Notes under the pieces: model-generated
The model's database searches: none
Told to the model about the DNA's origin: nothing
What the model saw: only the letters and a program-made list of their open reading frames with translations
Shown: piece after piece, positions 55,157-64,000 of the stretch
How the letters are laid out: the number at the start of each line of letters is the position of its first letter
Numbering within the stretch: position 1 is the first letter of the stretch
Assembly: GCA_020055645.1 (NCBI GenBank)
Contig: CM034546.1
Location: 127,245,875 to 127,309,874, forward strand
Length of the DNA stretch: 64,000 nucleotides
Direction: 5' to 3'
DNA from: Tomocerus qinae
Taxonomy: Eukaryota > Arthropoda > Collembola > Entomobryomorpha > Tomoceridae
Made by a program: the position numbers and the translations under genes

Positions 55157-56071
55157 CTTAAAATAATGAAAATCAAAGTTTCGTAAAGCATATTTCCAAA
55201 AATAAAATTTAGCAAACTGGGATACCTAAATGGAATGAGTCAGTGTAAACTCTGTACTTTCTTGTTCACTCATTCCTTCCCATAATCAATAAACTGTGTT
55301 ACACACAGGTGTAGGAAATAAGAGGTTCTAAATGTCAAAGGTTAACAAGAACAGTTAAAATATGTGTTAAACAGTGGGGCCCGGGCGGCTGCCCATTTAG
55401 CCCCCACAACAGACCGGCCCTGAAATGTATTTGTGTGTGTGTGCTCCATTGAGATAAACTGTTGTCAGTGGGTAATCGAAGAGTTGACTGACTGAAGTAG
55501 AGAATAGACATGAGGTGACCGGGTATTAGTTGTATGAGTAACTGGTGACAATGTTCGATGGACAGCTGACGAATTGTAGCTGAGTCAAAGTAAAGTACAC
55601 GATGACTTGTGATGAAAAATGGAATAAACAACTGATGTGTTGTAATGTGGCTGGGGCAACAGAGTAAGAAAGACGGAGTTAAAGGTTGCCCTCTTATGAT
55701 ATCGTGTCCTCCACTGAGTATAACATGAAATGTTGAACTCGGGGGTCAATCGCATAGGAAGGCGACCATGGGAGGAACGCAAAGTAAACTAACAGCTAAT
55801 GGTTATTTTGGTCAGAAATTATCACTTGAAGTATAAATACGAAATTAATTTTACGATAATTGTTGTATATATTTGAATTTGTGTCATCAATTGAGTTCAA
55901 AATAAAATACTTGTACCATGATAATGATAGGTGACAGCTTATAGTTCCACAAACCGAATTCGAAAATGTCAATGTGATCGTAGGTGATACAAGATAAGTT
56001 GCATAATCGGAATTCCAAAATGTCAATACAGCTGATAAACGTGAACCTTGTTTGACCTCTAGTTTTGCGTT
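55157..56071. other. intergenic, with a short GC-rich hAT-like fragment at 55373-55424
   Basis: At 55373-55424 a CAGTGGGGCCCGGGCGGCTGC segment ends in GACCGGCCCTG; both ends (CAGTGGGGCC and, complemented, CAGGGCCGGT) look like hAT termini, but no flanking duplication was found. The remaining sequence has no supported exon. Confidence 0.4.
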
Positions 56072-56435
56072 ATACGATGATTAGTGACACACTGGTACCA
56101 TGCGGTAGATACGAAATACGTAGTCCACAATCAGAGTTTCGACTATAAGTTCAAAATATACTGTTGAACTGATTGGCTAATCGAAAATTAAAGGAAATGA
56201 TTGGTGACACACTAGTACCATGCGGTAGATAGGGAATCATAGTTCACAATCAGAGTTTCAACTGTAAGTTCAAAATATACTCTTGAATTGATTGGCTAAT
56301 CGAAAATTAAAGGAAATGATTGGTGATACACTAGTACCATGCGGTAGATAGGGAATACGTAGTTCACAATCAGAGTTTCGACTATAAGTTCAAATTATAC
56401 TCTTGAATTGATTGGCTAATCGAAAATTAAAGGAT
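56072..56435. repeat. 120-bp tandem repeat, three copies
   Basis: The word ACCATGCGGTAGATA recurs at 56097, 56217 and 56336 (period 119-120 bp), each followed by ATTGGCTAATCGAAAATTAAAG. Copies are more than 90 percent alike. No coding frame. Confidence 0.85.
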
Positions 56436-56991
56436 ATACGTAGTACGATGATAAGTGACAACAGGTGAGTTCCACGATCTGAATTCTGAAAAGTCAATGT
56501 AATGAAGTAATTGCAGAATGAAAAAACATCTGCAACAAATTGATAAAGTCAATGTGGAATAAAATTGAATGAATGCGTTGGAACACAAGACGTAAAGCAG
56601 AATACGCAGTGGATATACGAAATTTAAGTCAACGTGGAATGGGAAGAACAAGTAAAACACGTGGCGTGTCGGCGGCGAAGTGGTATGTCGCATCGTATTG
56701 CACCACTGGAGTGGAATGGAACGGTCATGGAAGTTAAGTCACTCCCCATGAATAGGGGGTGTGACCAATTTGGCCCATTGACGAACTCAGACCTACAAAT
56801 TATGTCTTGTTTCATAATCCGAAGACAGAATTCAAAAATTTGAATTCTATCAAAAGTTATTGCCCGTACATGTTTAACATGGAAGAATAGGTACACAGAC
56901 AGACAGATACATAAAGTATTCACAAGAATAAGAGCTGGAACCTCTTATTAATAAATGGAATCATCAAAGTTAGAATTATTTTTTGTATGGA
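56436..56991. other. 3' flank of the ionotropic receptor gene, no gene seen
   Basis: Short open frames here lack start and splice context. Sequence at 56440-56650 shares GTCAATGTNGAAT-like words with 55970-56020, so it may be a repeat remnant. Confidence 0.35.
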
Positions 56992-58947
56992 TTATTTTTG
57001 AAAGGTCTTACGTAATTCAATGACATCATCCGATGTGACTGAAAATACACGATTTTCACTATTAATTGTTTTATTGATCATTTTTTCAATTCTTTTAAAA
57101 AACCCTGCGAAATATTTTTGTAAACTATTGTGCCACAATCTTTCTAGTAACAGAGTAATGAAAGTGCCAGATATAAAGTATCCACAGACAAAGAAAATGG
57201 TATGAATCTTCATCGAAAGACTAATAGCCTCGGCCTGAGACTCTTTATGCTTTAGTTTTGTATAGGATATTCTATGTTCGTCCACATTTTCGAAATCGTA
57301 AAATTGTTTAAAATGTTCTAGAAATCCTATTTCTCGCATGGTATGGAAAAACGATTGGAATTTATATCGGTAGCAATTTTCGAATCTATAAGACATCGTT
57401 TGAGCAATATCTGTTTCTTTTACTGTCATGCAGACTCCATCTGAAGATACTTCGGATGGTATTAAGTGCACAAGGTATTTACTCTGCATTTTATTCATGA
57501 CGACAAATAATTTCAATGAAAAGTTGGTCAGTAACTTCCATACAAATTTAGTTTTCCCCATTTTCAGGTCATCAGGTGATACATCAGTTTCCCAATCGAG
57601 CCTGTAGATGCTGGTATTATATCTCTTTAAAATGTTATATTGTTCAAACATCTTGGTTGCAGCTCTACCGTCATCCTCTCCCCGATTGTCTCTCTGCACC
57701 ACCATTTTGAATCCATTTTCCACGAGATCTTTAACATCTACAATTTGTTTTCTGTCGGGTTGTGCAATAATCTCGCTTGTTATCCACGTTTCATATTGAG
57801 TAGCAATTACAAATCCCATAGATACAATTACCAAGTACAAAAAGTTCCTCCCTTTATTGGAAACATCCTGATTTAAAAGAACAGCAATTGTGGACACAAC
57901 AATGAACTCGAATTTCTTATAATAAGAGGCCATTCTGAAGCCCAAAGCATAGAATGAAATCGGGAACAGCGAGAATATCAACCACCAGCAATAATCATCA
58001 AATGTATTATGAATCAGAACTGTCAAAGGAGTGCCCAGGAATCGGAGACTTGGTTCACAGTAATAAGGAATACTTTCCTTAGAGTATTCAATGAAAAGAG
58101 CTTCATTCCAAAATATTTTAAGTTCACGACTAGCAAGCACAGCGATCACTCCACATAGTTTATGTCGTTCTTTTAGAATATTATAGCTTTTTGCATATAC
58201 CGCGGTGAAGTTCAATTTTTCCGCCATCAATTCAACAGATCTCAATTCGTTCCCGCAAACATAATCATACTCTTCCATCTTAGTGGTTGCGTAAATTGTT
58301 TTCCTGCAGACTGGCATTTGTCTGAAACCTCTACGGGGAAATCCATTATAGAAACCACCAATTTCAATCCTATGAAGATTCCCGTTTAAATCTTTCTAAT
58401 TCCTTTCCCACATTTCCTCGGAGCTTCCAATTTCAACCCGACGGAAAACTGGGAACGTTTTTAAACGCTCGTAGAGATTTGGCGTGTAAACCGAATATTT
58501 TTTTCTCCTTTCCATAGCAAATATAAAAAGGGGAGCCAACAAATCTCGAATGAGGCTTGATTGCCAAGTTGGATTCATTTTCTTCAATTCATCTTTGACT
58601 ACAATTACAAATCTTGAATCGCGACGATATATTTCTTTCCCAAAATGGATGTACAAATTTTTCAAATTTGGGTCCGGCTCTATTAGAGTATTTACAGTGC
58701 ACAAGTTTCTTGACAGATCTCGAGGGTTTTTTCCTCGACGCCTGAAAATGGTTAGGTTATATTCCGACGTTGCCAATGTCCAGGGTTGACCGTTTTGATT
58801 TGACAGTATAAACTCTGTCTGCCATATGGATTGATGGAAAGTGATCAAGTTAAAATCACAATTACTATAAAAGGACAAATTTCGAAAGCACTGAATGTTG
58901 TTGATAAAAATTGAAAAATATAAAAACTGAAAATAGATAGAATACAT
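56992..58947 (-). pseudogene. divergent ionotropic receptor (IR), single exon with one in-frame TAG
   Basis: The reading frame is open from ATG 58947 to the stop at 56992 (652 codons), apart from a TAG at 58396-58398 (codon 184). The sequence on both sides is in the same frame and coding-like (MWERN before; KDLNGNLHRIEIGG after). A signal peptide opens the protein. The S1 half of the ligand-binding domain follows DLNG; membrane segments lie at about residues 318-337 (YCWWLIFSLFPISFYALGF), 346-360, 369-385 and 581-601 (TIFFVCGYFISGTFITLL), the plan of iGluR-derived IRs; a pore loop is not obvious. Size suits the family. IRs are chemosensory cation channels. Either it is a pseudogene at an early stage, a read-through gene, or the stop is a sequence error. 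Confidence 0.75.
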
Positions 58948-59534
58948 TTTGATACGCAGTTAGTTAAATTATACCTGACCAAGACTATAGTGCACAATGG
59001 GCGATGTAAAGAAAGAATAACTGTATAGAATTACGGAATGGGAATTGTGCTTATGTACATGTAATATAGAGTATAGTGGAGTTGGGTTGAGTGAGTGCTT
59101 CAGAGCAGACGTGCTTGCCGATCTGTCCTGATAATTTTATCTACTACACTTTAATATCTTTATATCATCAATATTATTGTAAATCTTTATTTTATTGGAT
59201 AAACAACGCCACTACATTATATTAGTAGATTTTTTAATGTATTTTTTGCTTCTAATGTAATGTAATACGTTCCCTCAAATTTTATAATTCTTTTATTGAA
59301 AATAACAACCCGCAAATCTGGTCACTAAATCAGGTAACAACCAATCTATTTGTAAGTTAGAAAATGGCTAAATTTTAGACGAGGCTCATCCGTTTTAAAT
59401 TAAAAAAAATTATCACCAATTATGTACCTAGTGTAATGTGATTTTAATTACTGAAAAGGCAATTTGCCGACTATTATAGGAATTAAAAATATTGTATCAT
59501 GTCATTTTAAAAAATATCATTTTAGAGGAAATAT
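58948..59534. other. intergenic, upstream of the ionotropic receptor
   Basis: AT-rich, no exon recognised. Confidence 0.4.
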
Positions 59535-60690
59535 ATCAATGAATTTTGTATTAATTTTTAACAAGATTTGAGATAAACTTGTTTTATTTTCTTAAAGAAA
59601 AATCTTTTGAAAAACGATCTACCAATAATGTTTTGTGAATTCAAGAAAATGTGTTAGACCTACATTAAGATATTGGGAATTTAAAGGATTTGTGTCAACT
59701 AATTTTGGATTATTTTAAGATTTTGTAAATTTAAAGGAACTGTGTCAATGAATTTTGCATTATTTTTAAGCAAGGTTTTGAGATACGATGGTTTTATTAC
59801 CTTAATGAAAATCTCATGGAAAAACGATTTACCTACTTTATAATTTTGTAAATTTAAAGGAAATGTGTCAAAGAGTTTTGCAATATTTTTAAGCAAGGTT
59901 TTGAGATACGCTGGTTTTATTACCTTAATGAAAATCTCATGGAAAAACGATTTACCTACTTTAAAATTTTGTAAATTTAAAGGAAATGTGTCAATGAGTT
60001 TTGCATTATTTTTAAGCAAGGTTTTAAGATACGCTGGTTTTTATTACCTTAATGAAAATCTCATGGAAAAACGATTTACCTACTTTAAAATTTTGTAAAT
60101 TTAAAGGAAATGTGTCAAAGAGTTTTGCATTATTTTTAAGCAAGGTTTTGAGATACGCTGGTTTTATTACCTTAATGAAAATCTCATGGAAAAACGATTT
60201 ACCTACTTTAAAATTTTGTAAAAGGAAATGTGTCAATGAGTTTTGCATTATTTTTAAGCAAGGTTTTGAGATACGCTGGTTTTATTACCTTAATGAAAAT
60301 CTCATGGAAAAACGATTTACCTACTTTAAAATTTTGTAAATTTAAAGGAAATGTGTCAAAATTTTGTAAATTTAAAGGAAATGTGTCAAAATTTTGTAAA
60401 TTTAAAGGAAATGTGTCAATGAGTTTTGCATTATTTTTAAGCAAGGTTTTGAGATACGCTGGTTTTATTACCTTAATGAAAATCTCATGGAAAAACGATT
60501 TTACCTACTTTAAAATTTTGTAAATTTAAAGGAAATGTGTCAATGAGTTTTGCATTATTTTTAAGCAAGGTTTTGAGATACGCTGGTTTTATTACCTTAA
60601 TGAAAATCTTATGGAAAAACGATTTACCTACTTTAAAATTTTGTAAATTTAAAGGAAATGTGTCACTAAATTTCGCAATCATTAAATTTA
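59535..60690. repeat. 123-bp tandem array, about eight copies plus a degenerate leading copy
   Basis: ATCTCATGG words at 59811, 59934, 60058, 60181, 60299, 60482 and (as ATCTTATGG) 60606 give spacings of 123, 124, 123, 118, 183 and 124. The 183 spacing contains two extra copies of an inner 30-bp subunit (AAATTTAAAGGAAATGTGTC...), and the 118 spacing lacks about 5 bp. A decayed copy lies at about 59540-59630. Copies are nearly identical, indicating recent homogenisation. Small open frames in both directions are by-products of the repeat. Confidence 0.95.
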
Positions 60691-60699
60691 GAGAAATAT

Positions 60700-61092
60700 G
60701 TCAAAACTTGTAAACGAACACACAGCTTTCCAAAACTCAACAATAAAGTAAGACAATCAGCCACTTTCAAAAAATCCATTTTGAGCTCGGCTATTCAAGC
60801 GTGGAATAAACTGCCACGTAAATGGTCCTATGAAGAGCTTAGTTATAATAAACTTATTGATTTGGTAACGGAATTTGTAATTGCTAAAAGGGACTCAATC
60901 TATGTTACTTAAAATATTATTTTAATTTAAAACCACTAGTTTTTAAGCATATAGGTTACAAAAGTGTCAGCAGGGTAAGAGCAGTATTTTGTACTGATTT
61001 GATTATGATGTAATCAATGTAGCCTGTGCATTATGCATCTGTATAATGTGGACACTCTAATAAAGCTAATATGAATATGAATATGAATATGA
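60700..61092 (+). mobile_element. 3' end of a non-LTR retrotransposon with ATGAAT tail
   Basis: From about 60700 to the TAA at 60910-60912 one frame encodes a typical ORF2 C terminus: RTHSFPKLNNKVRQS, then FKKSILSSAIQAWNKLP, the I-x-x-W-N-x-L-P signature that closes many CR1/jockey-type reverse-transcriptase ORFs. A 3' UTR of about 155 bp follows and ends TAATAAAGCTAATATG with an (ATGAAT)n tail (61069-61092). The 5' part is missing, so it is a truncated copy that abuts the 123-bp array. Confidence 0.75.
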
Positions 61093-62059
61093 AATATATG
61101 CAATATGTTAAGCACTTTTAAAAAATTATATATTAATAGAATATACGCTATTCAAATCATACCTATACACTTCATGTCATGATTTGCCATTGTTTTAAGC
61201 AAAAGTTTTGTACCCTTGTCACCTTCAATTCTTTTGTTAAAATAATTATTGTGTTGACTAAGTATACCGTGGAAATGTAATGTTCTCTCATGGAAATGCT
61301 GCAGAATATGCTAAGTAATAGAAAAATGTGCAGAATACATCTTCTCACGATCTTCAAACAATTTTAATGGATCTTAACTGACATCAACTTACAAGGACGA
61401 GCTACTCTTCACTCTATCACCACTGTAATAATATTCCAACGAATGCAATTATTCAATGTAATCTGTAACTACAATATTTGTCGTCTGATTGTGTTTTAGG
61501 TCTGGTCAGCCTATGTAATATATTTATCAATGTGAGATAAGTAACCACAACTCGAGTCATATTAACTGTGCTACATTTTACAGCCTTAAATGTCTATGTT
61601 TACAATTTCTTCACACTCTTTAATCTGGTTATCGCCTTGTCAGCACTCACTCAGCCCAACTCCAAAGCATTAATTAAGATATAATATTAATAGTTGTGTT
61701 AATTTGACGATGTAAAGACCACTGGTCACATCATCGAGAAATGAATAAATAATAATAATAATAATAATAATAATATAGAGTATAGTAGAGTAGGGTGTAA
61801 TGCTAATGATTAAATTCTGAGGCTCTAAACACAATATGGGTTCTATTTTCAAGGGTTTGTAGGTTTGTATTCAAGCTAGTTTGAAGTAATCTAAAAATAA
61901 CTTATAAAAACAAATATAGTCGGACACGCAACCACTATGCACCATGCATAAAAGTAATATACATAACGATGTCAGCATATGGGCAATCCAGGGACTAGGC
62001 AGGAAGTCAAATGTCGTTCTGTGTTAAATAGAAAATACCCTACTTTCAAATGCCATTTT
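61093..62059. other. intergenic with a second LINE-like tail and an (AAT)n microsatellite
   Basis: At about 61700-61775 the words GACGATGTAAAGACCACTGGTC and GAAATGAATAAATAATAAT run into ten AAT units, as at the 3' end of non-LTR elements that carry trinucleotide tails. No coding part of that element is recognisable upstream. Confidence 0.5.
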
Positions 62060-62335
62060 TGTACTTATTATTGGGTAACTGACTATTCAGTGTTTATTGC
62101 AACAGCATTTAGAGATGACGTCAGTTTGGTATGGATTGGATGGAACCATGCAATCAATGATGTTTTAATACAATAAATTAAGTGCAATTAGGCAAAAACT
62201 AAATAAAAATCCTAAACAATTAACTTTTTAGAATCTTCCATCTTATTGTTTTGCATTAATTATTATTCATTTTTTGATACATTCTTTATCGTTGTTGGAG
62301 ATTGCAATATTCCCACATTTCACAAATTGATGGAA
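62060..62335. repeat. copy of the region at 63297-63550 (local duplication)
   Basis: GGTAACTGACTATT, TGACGTC, AAATAAAAATCCTAA and ATTAATTATTATTCATTTTTT occur in the same order and spacing here and at 63297-63550, which lies upstream of the small secreted-peptide gene. This indicates an old local duplication in which the gene copy belonging to this segment has been lost or is not recognisable. Confidence 0.6.
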
Positions 62336-62901
62336 ATTCGTTTAGATGTAATAGAAATAGAAGGCATGAAATGTCATATTTCTTATACCGACATTTTTCA
62401 ACTTAGTTAATGAATAGATCATATCCTAAGGTTAAAGTAAGTCGGTGAACTTCCTCATTATGTTTGGAACCATAATAAATCCGTTAGAACTAAACGGAAA
62501 TGGATTGATATTTGAAGGTGGCAGGGAAACCTTGGACCTAAAGGCTTGAAGTTTCAAATAAATGTGTCTTGTTGGCAAATATATGGTCTCGCAAACTTGT
62601 CTGTTGCGAAAACTGACTATGCCATTAGGCACTAGGCTTTATTATTGTAGTGATATTTAGTATTGACATAATATGAATTTTTATTGATTAATGAATAAAT
62701 CATTAAGTTAGGCAGATAGGCAATACGCTGAATAGAGATGAGTTAATTTCCTGCTTGAATACGAAACTCCAGTTTTAAGAATCCTTTTCTTTGAATCCAA
62801 ATATTTGTGTACAGTTAAGCACTGCACTACATAGAATCCCAATATTCCGTCATGCCGATATTTTGCCTTGTCTTGTGCGTGCCAAATTATTGCGACAACA
62901 T
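62336..62901. other. no supported gene
   Basis: A minus-strand open stretch at 62432-62632 has no recognisable features and is not called. The rest is the 3' flank of the secreted-peptide gene. Confidence 0.35.
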
Positions 62902-63150
62902 CTAATTATACTTGAAGTAATCCTCTTCGATTTGGTAGTCCATTGGATTCATTCTTCGTCTCATAAAGCCTCTATAGCGGCATTTCCATTCGAAATCGAC
63001 TAGGGTACAACGAGGTGGAGGTGGACGTGGTGGTGGTGGGCGTGAACTCCACTCTGGCCTCTCTATAAATTGTGGATCCTGATCAGTTGATTTTAAGACC
63101 AGTAGTATAACAAGTAAAATTCCAAACACGAAAATTCTGTCGCTGAGCAA
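62902..63150 (-). CDS. small secreted proline-rich protein (82 residues, single exon)
   Basis: The protein starts with a signal peptide (IFVFGILLVILLVL core), then a Pro/Arg tract (RPPPPRPPPPR), a short cysteine pair (CTLVDFEWKC) and an acidic tail ending YFKYN. It has the layout of a secreted effector, antimicrobial or cuticle-associated peptide, but no family is recognised. The start codon is the first in frame and fits the signal peptide. Single-exon structure and short length leave some risk that this is a chance frame. Confidence 0.5.
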   Translation of the reverse strand: MLSDRIFVFGILLVILLVLKSTDQDPQFIERPEWSSRPPPPRPPPPRCTLVDFEWKCRYRGFMRRRMNPMDYQIEEDYFKYN

Positions 63151-63813
63151 TTTCTTTGATTCTGGTGATTGATGTATAACTTATTGGATTCAAATATTTC
63201 AAAGTCTGGAGACAAACTATTCTCAATGAAAAATATTTCCCTATTTATACGATAATTTTTATTATTTTTTGCAAACTTCCCCTTTAGTTAATTTTTGTAC
63301 TTATAGTAACTATTTGGTAACTGACTATTGACTATGCAGTGTTAATTGCATATTACTGTATTTAGAGAGTGCATGACGTCGGTTGGAAGTTGGAAGTTGG
63401 GCCCAACTAAATGTTAAATTAATTGCAATGAGACAATCAAATAAAAATTCCTAACGATTTTTAAAAATCTGTCTCTTTGTTTTAAATTAATTATTATTCA
63501 TTTTTTAGTAATGTGATGTCATTGTTGTTGCAGATTGCAATATCTGTATCTATGGTATCGTTATGAAGTACGGTTTATTCAGCATTAATGAAAATGTAGA
63601 TATTTTAAAACGGATAAATTTTTATGGGGCTTTCAAAATAATTCTTTGGGCAGTAAAAACAATTCTTTTAGGCAGTTTTTTATCGGCAGTTTTTTTAATT
63701 TTTCGGGGCAGTAAGAAACAAATGCGATAGGCAGTAAAAATAATATTATTGGCAGTAACACAAAAATGTTATTTATTTCTAATATTCAGTCAAAAGTAAA
63801 TTCAAAAAGAAAA
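63151..63813. other. upstream duplicated region and a GGCAGTAAAAAT-type repeat
   Basis: 63297-63550 is a copy of 62060-62335. From 63637 to 63757 the words GGCAGTAAAAA, GGCAGTTTTTT, GGCAGTAAGAA, GGCAGTAAAAAT and GGCAGTAACAC recur every 15-30 bp, a degenerate short-word repeat next to the MULE-type fragment; it might be its subterminal region. Confidence 0.5.
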
Positions 63814-64000
63814 TCAAGCATGATTATTCGTTCGTCCTCGTTTTCGTTTCCCTGCAATGGGTACTTTCTTAGCAGAGGGAGGAATTGTGAGCTCTTTACG
63901 CATGTTGGCAATGCCAATAATATGGTTACATATATAATTCTTCTGGAATATGGGACATGTGCATAAGGAATTTTTGTAATTGTCGGGTGAGAACATAACG
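63814..64000 (-). CDS. MULE-type SWIM zinc-finger protein, C-terminal part, cut by the window edge
   Basis: The minus strand reads from the window edge to a stop at 63814. It contains the SWIM signature CxC-x(n)-CxH as CTCPIFQKNYICNH, followed by IIGIANMRKEL, PPSAKKVPIAGKRKRGR. SWIM fingers with this PxxAK...KRKRGR tail are typical of MULE (Mutator-like) transposase-related proteins in arthropods. The upstream transposase core lies outside the window. It is probably part of a transposable element or a domesticated derivative. Confidence 0.75.
   Translation of the reverse strand, partial: VMFSPDNYKNSLCTCPIFQKNYICNHIIGIANMRKELTIPPSAKKVPIAGKRKRGRTNNHA

Noticed and set aside
55335..56923. Several 65-99 codon minus-strand open frames
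   Set aside because: No start or splice context, overlapping frames, and partly within a 120-bp repeat; treated as chance.
58330..58470. An intron that would remove the TAG in the ionotropic receptor
   Set aside because: The sequence after the stop (DLNGNLHRIEIGG) is coding-like in the same frame, and no good donor/acceptor pair surrounds only the stop; a poor GTTGAA donor with a CATAG acceptor was considered and judged unlikely.
59699..60682. Many small open frames on both strands with KVGKSFFHEIF and similar repeats
   Set aside because: Generated by the 123-bp tandem array, open in both directions; no independent coding evidence.

Overview
The window is AT-rich, intron-rich eukaryotic DNA from an arthropod, most likely a non-model hexapod; a springtail is plausible, but the species is not fixed by the sequence. 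The grounds are: short introns (about 60-150 bases), an insect-type ionotropic receptor and a gustatory-type receptor, a C2H2 protein with a ZAD-like N terminus, a THAP/P-element transposase, and a dense crop of hAT-like MITEs, fold-back elements and LINE remnants. Exon models were assembled by hand from open frames, splice signals and matching phases. Multi-exon spans below include introns.

Layout. 0-10 kb is mostly non-coding: a hAT MITE with 8-bp target-site duplication, a fold-back repeat, a small secreted Cys-rich peptide gene (5751-6158, minus), two phase-matched exons of an unrecognised membrane protein, and a LINE ORF remnant. 10-15 kb holds the ribosome-biogenesis gene Notchless/NLE1 (plus, 11 exons) and a short secreted DOMON protein. 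15.7-19.6 kb (minus) is a TUT1/Star-PAP-like nucleotidyltransferase in which all three catalytic aspartates appear replaced. 20.4-24.4 kb (minus) holds tandem copies of a single-pass membrane protein with a cytoplasmic PPPY motif: one intact, one decaying and split by a fold-back element. 27.2-28.6 kb (minus) is a gustatory-type receptor. 29.3-30.5 kb is a nest of three inverted-repeat elements and a purine-rich minisatellite. 31.2-34.2 kb is a frameshifted P-element-type transposase. 34.9-35.7 kb is a hAT-like element with 8-bp duplications.

38.7-41.1 kb (plus) encodes a secreted protein whose predicted mature N terminus is a histidine, in the arrangement of copper histidine-brace (BIM1/X325-like) domains, followed by EGF-like and DOMON modules. 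41.6-48.0 kb (minus) is a ten-finger C2H2 gene. One intron holds a MITE; another holds a 2.8-kb array of about 78 copies of a 36-bp repeat, each with a palindrome resembling a heat-shock element. 48.7-53.7 kb (plus) holds two tandem TPR-SET proteins, each starting with a signal-peptide-like exon. 57.0-58.9 kb (minus) is an ionotropic receptor open from end to end except for one in-frame TAG. The right end has a 123-bp tandem array, a LINE 3' end, a small Pro-rich secreted peptide and the C terminus of a MULE-type SWIM protein running off the edge.

There is no operon-like organisation. The functional themes are chemoreception (IR, GR), secreted or lumenal proteins, and nucleic-acid regulators. 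The best candidates for novelty are the histidine-brace/EGF/DOMON protein, the paired signal-peptide TPR-SET proteins, the catalytically dead TUT1-like protein, the intronic palindrome-bearing minisatellite and the single-stop ionotropic receptor.
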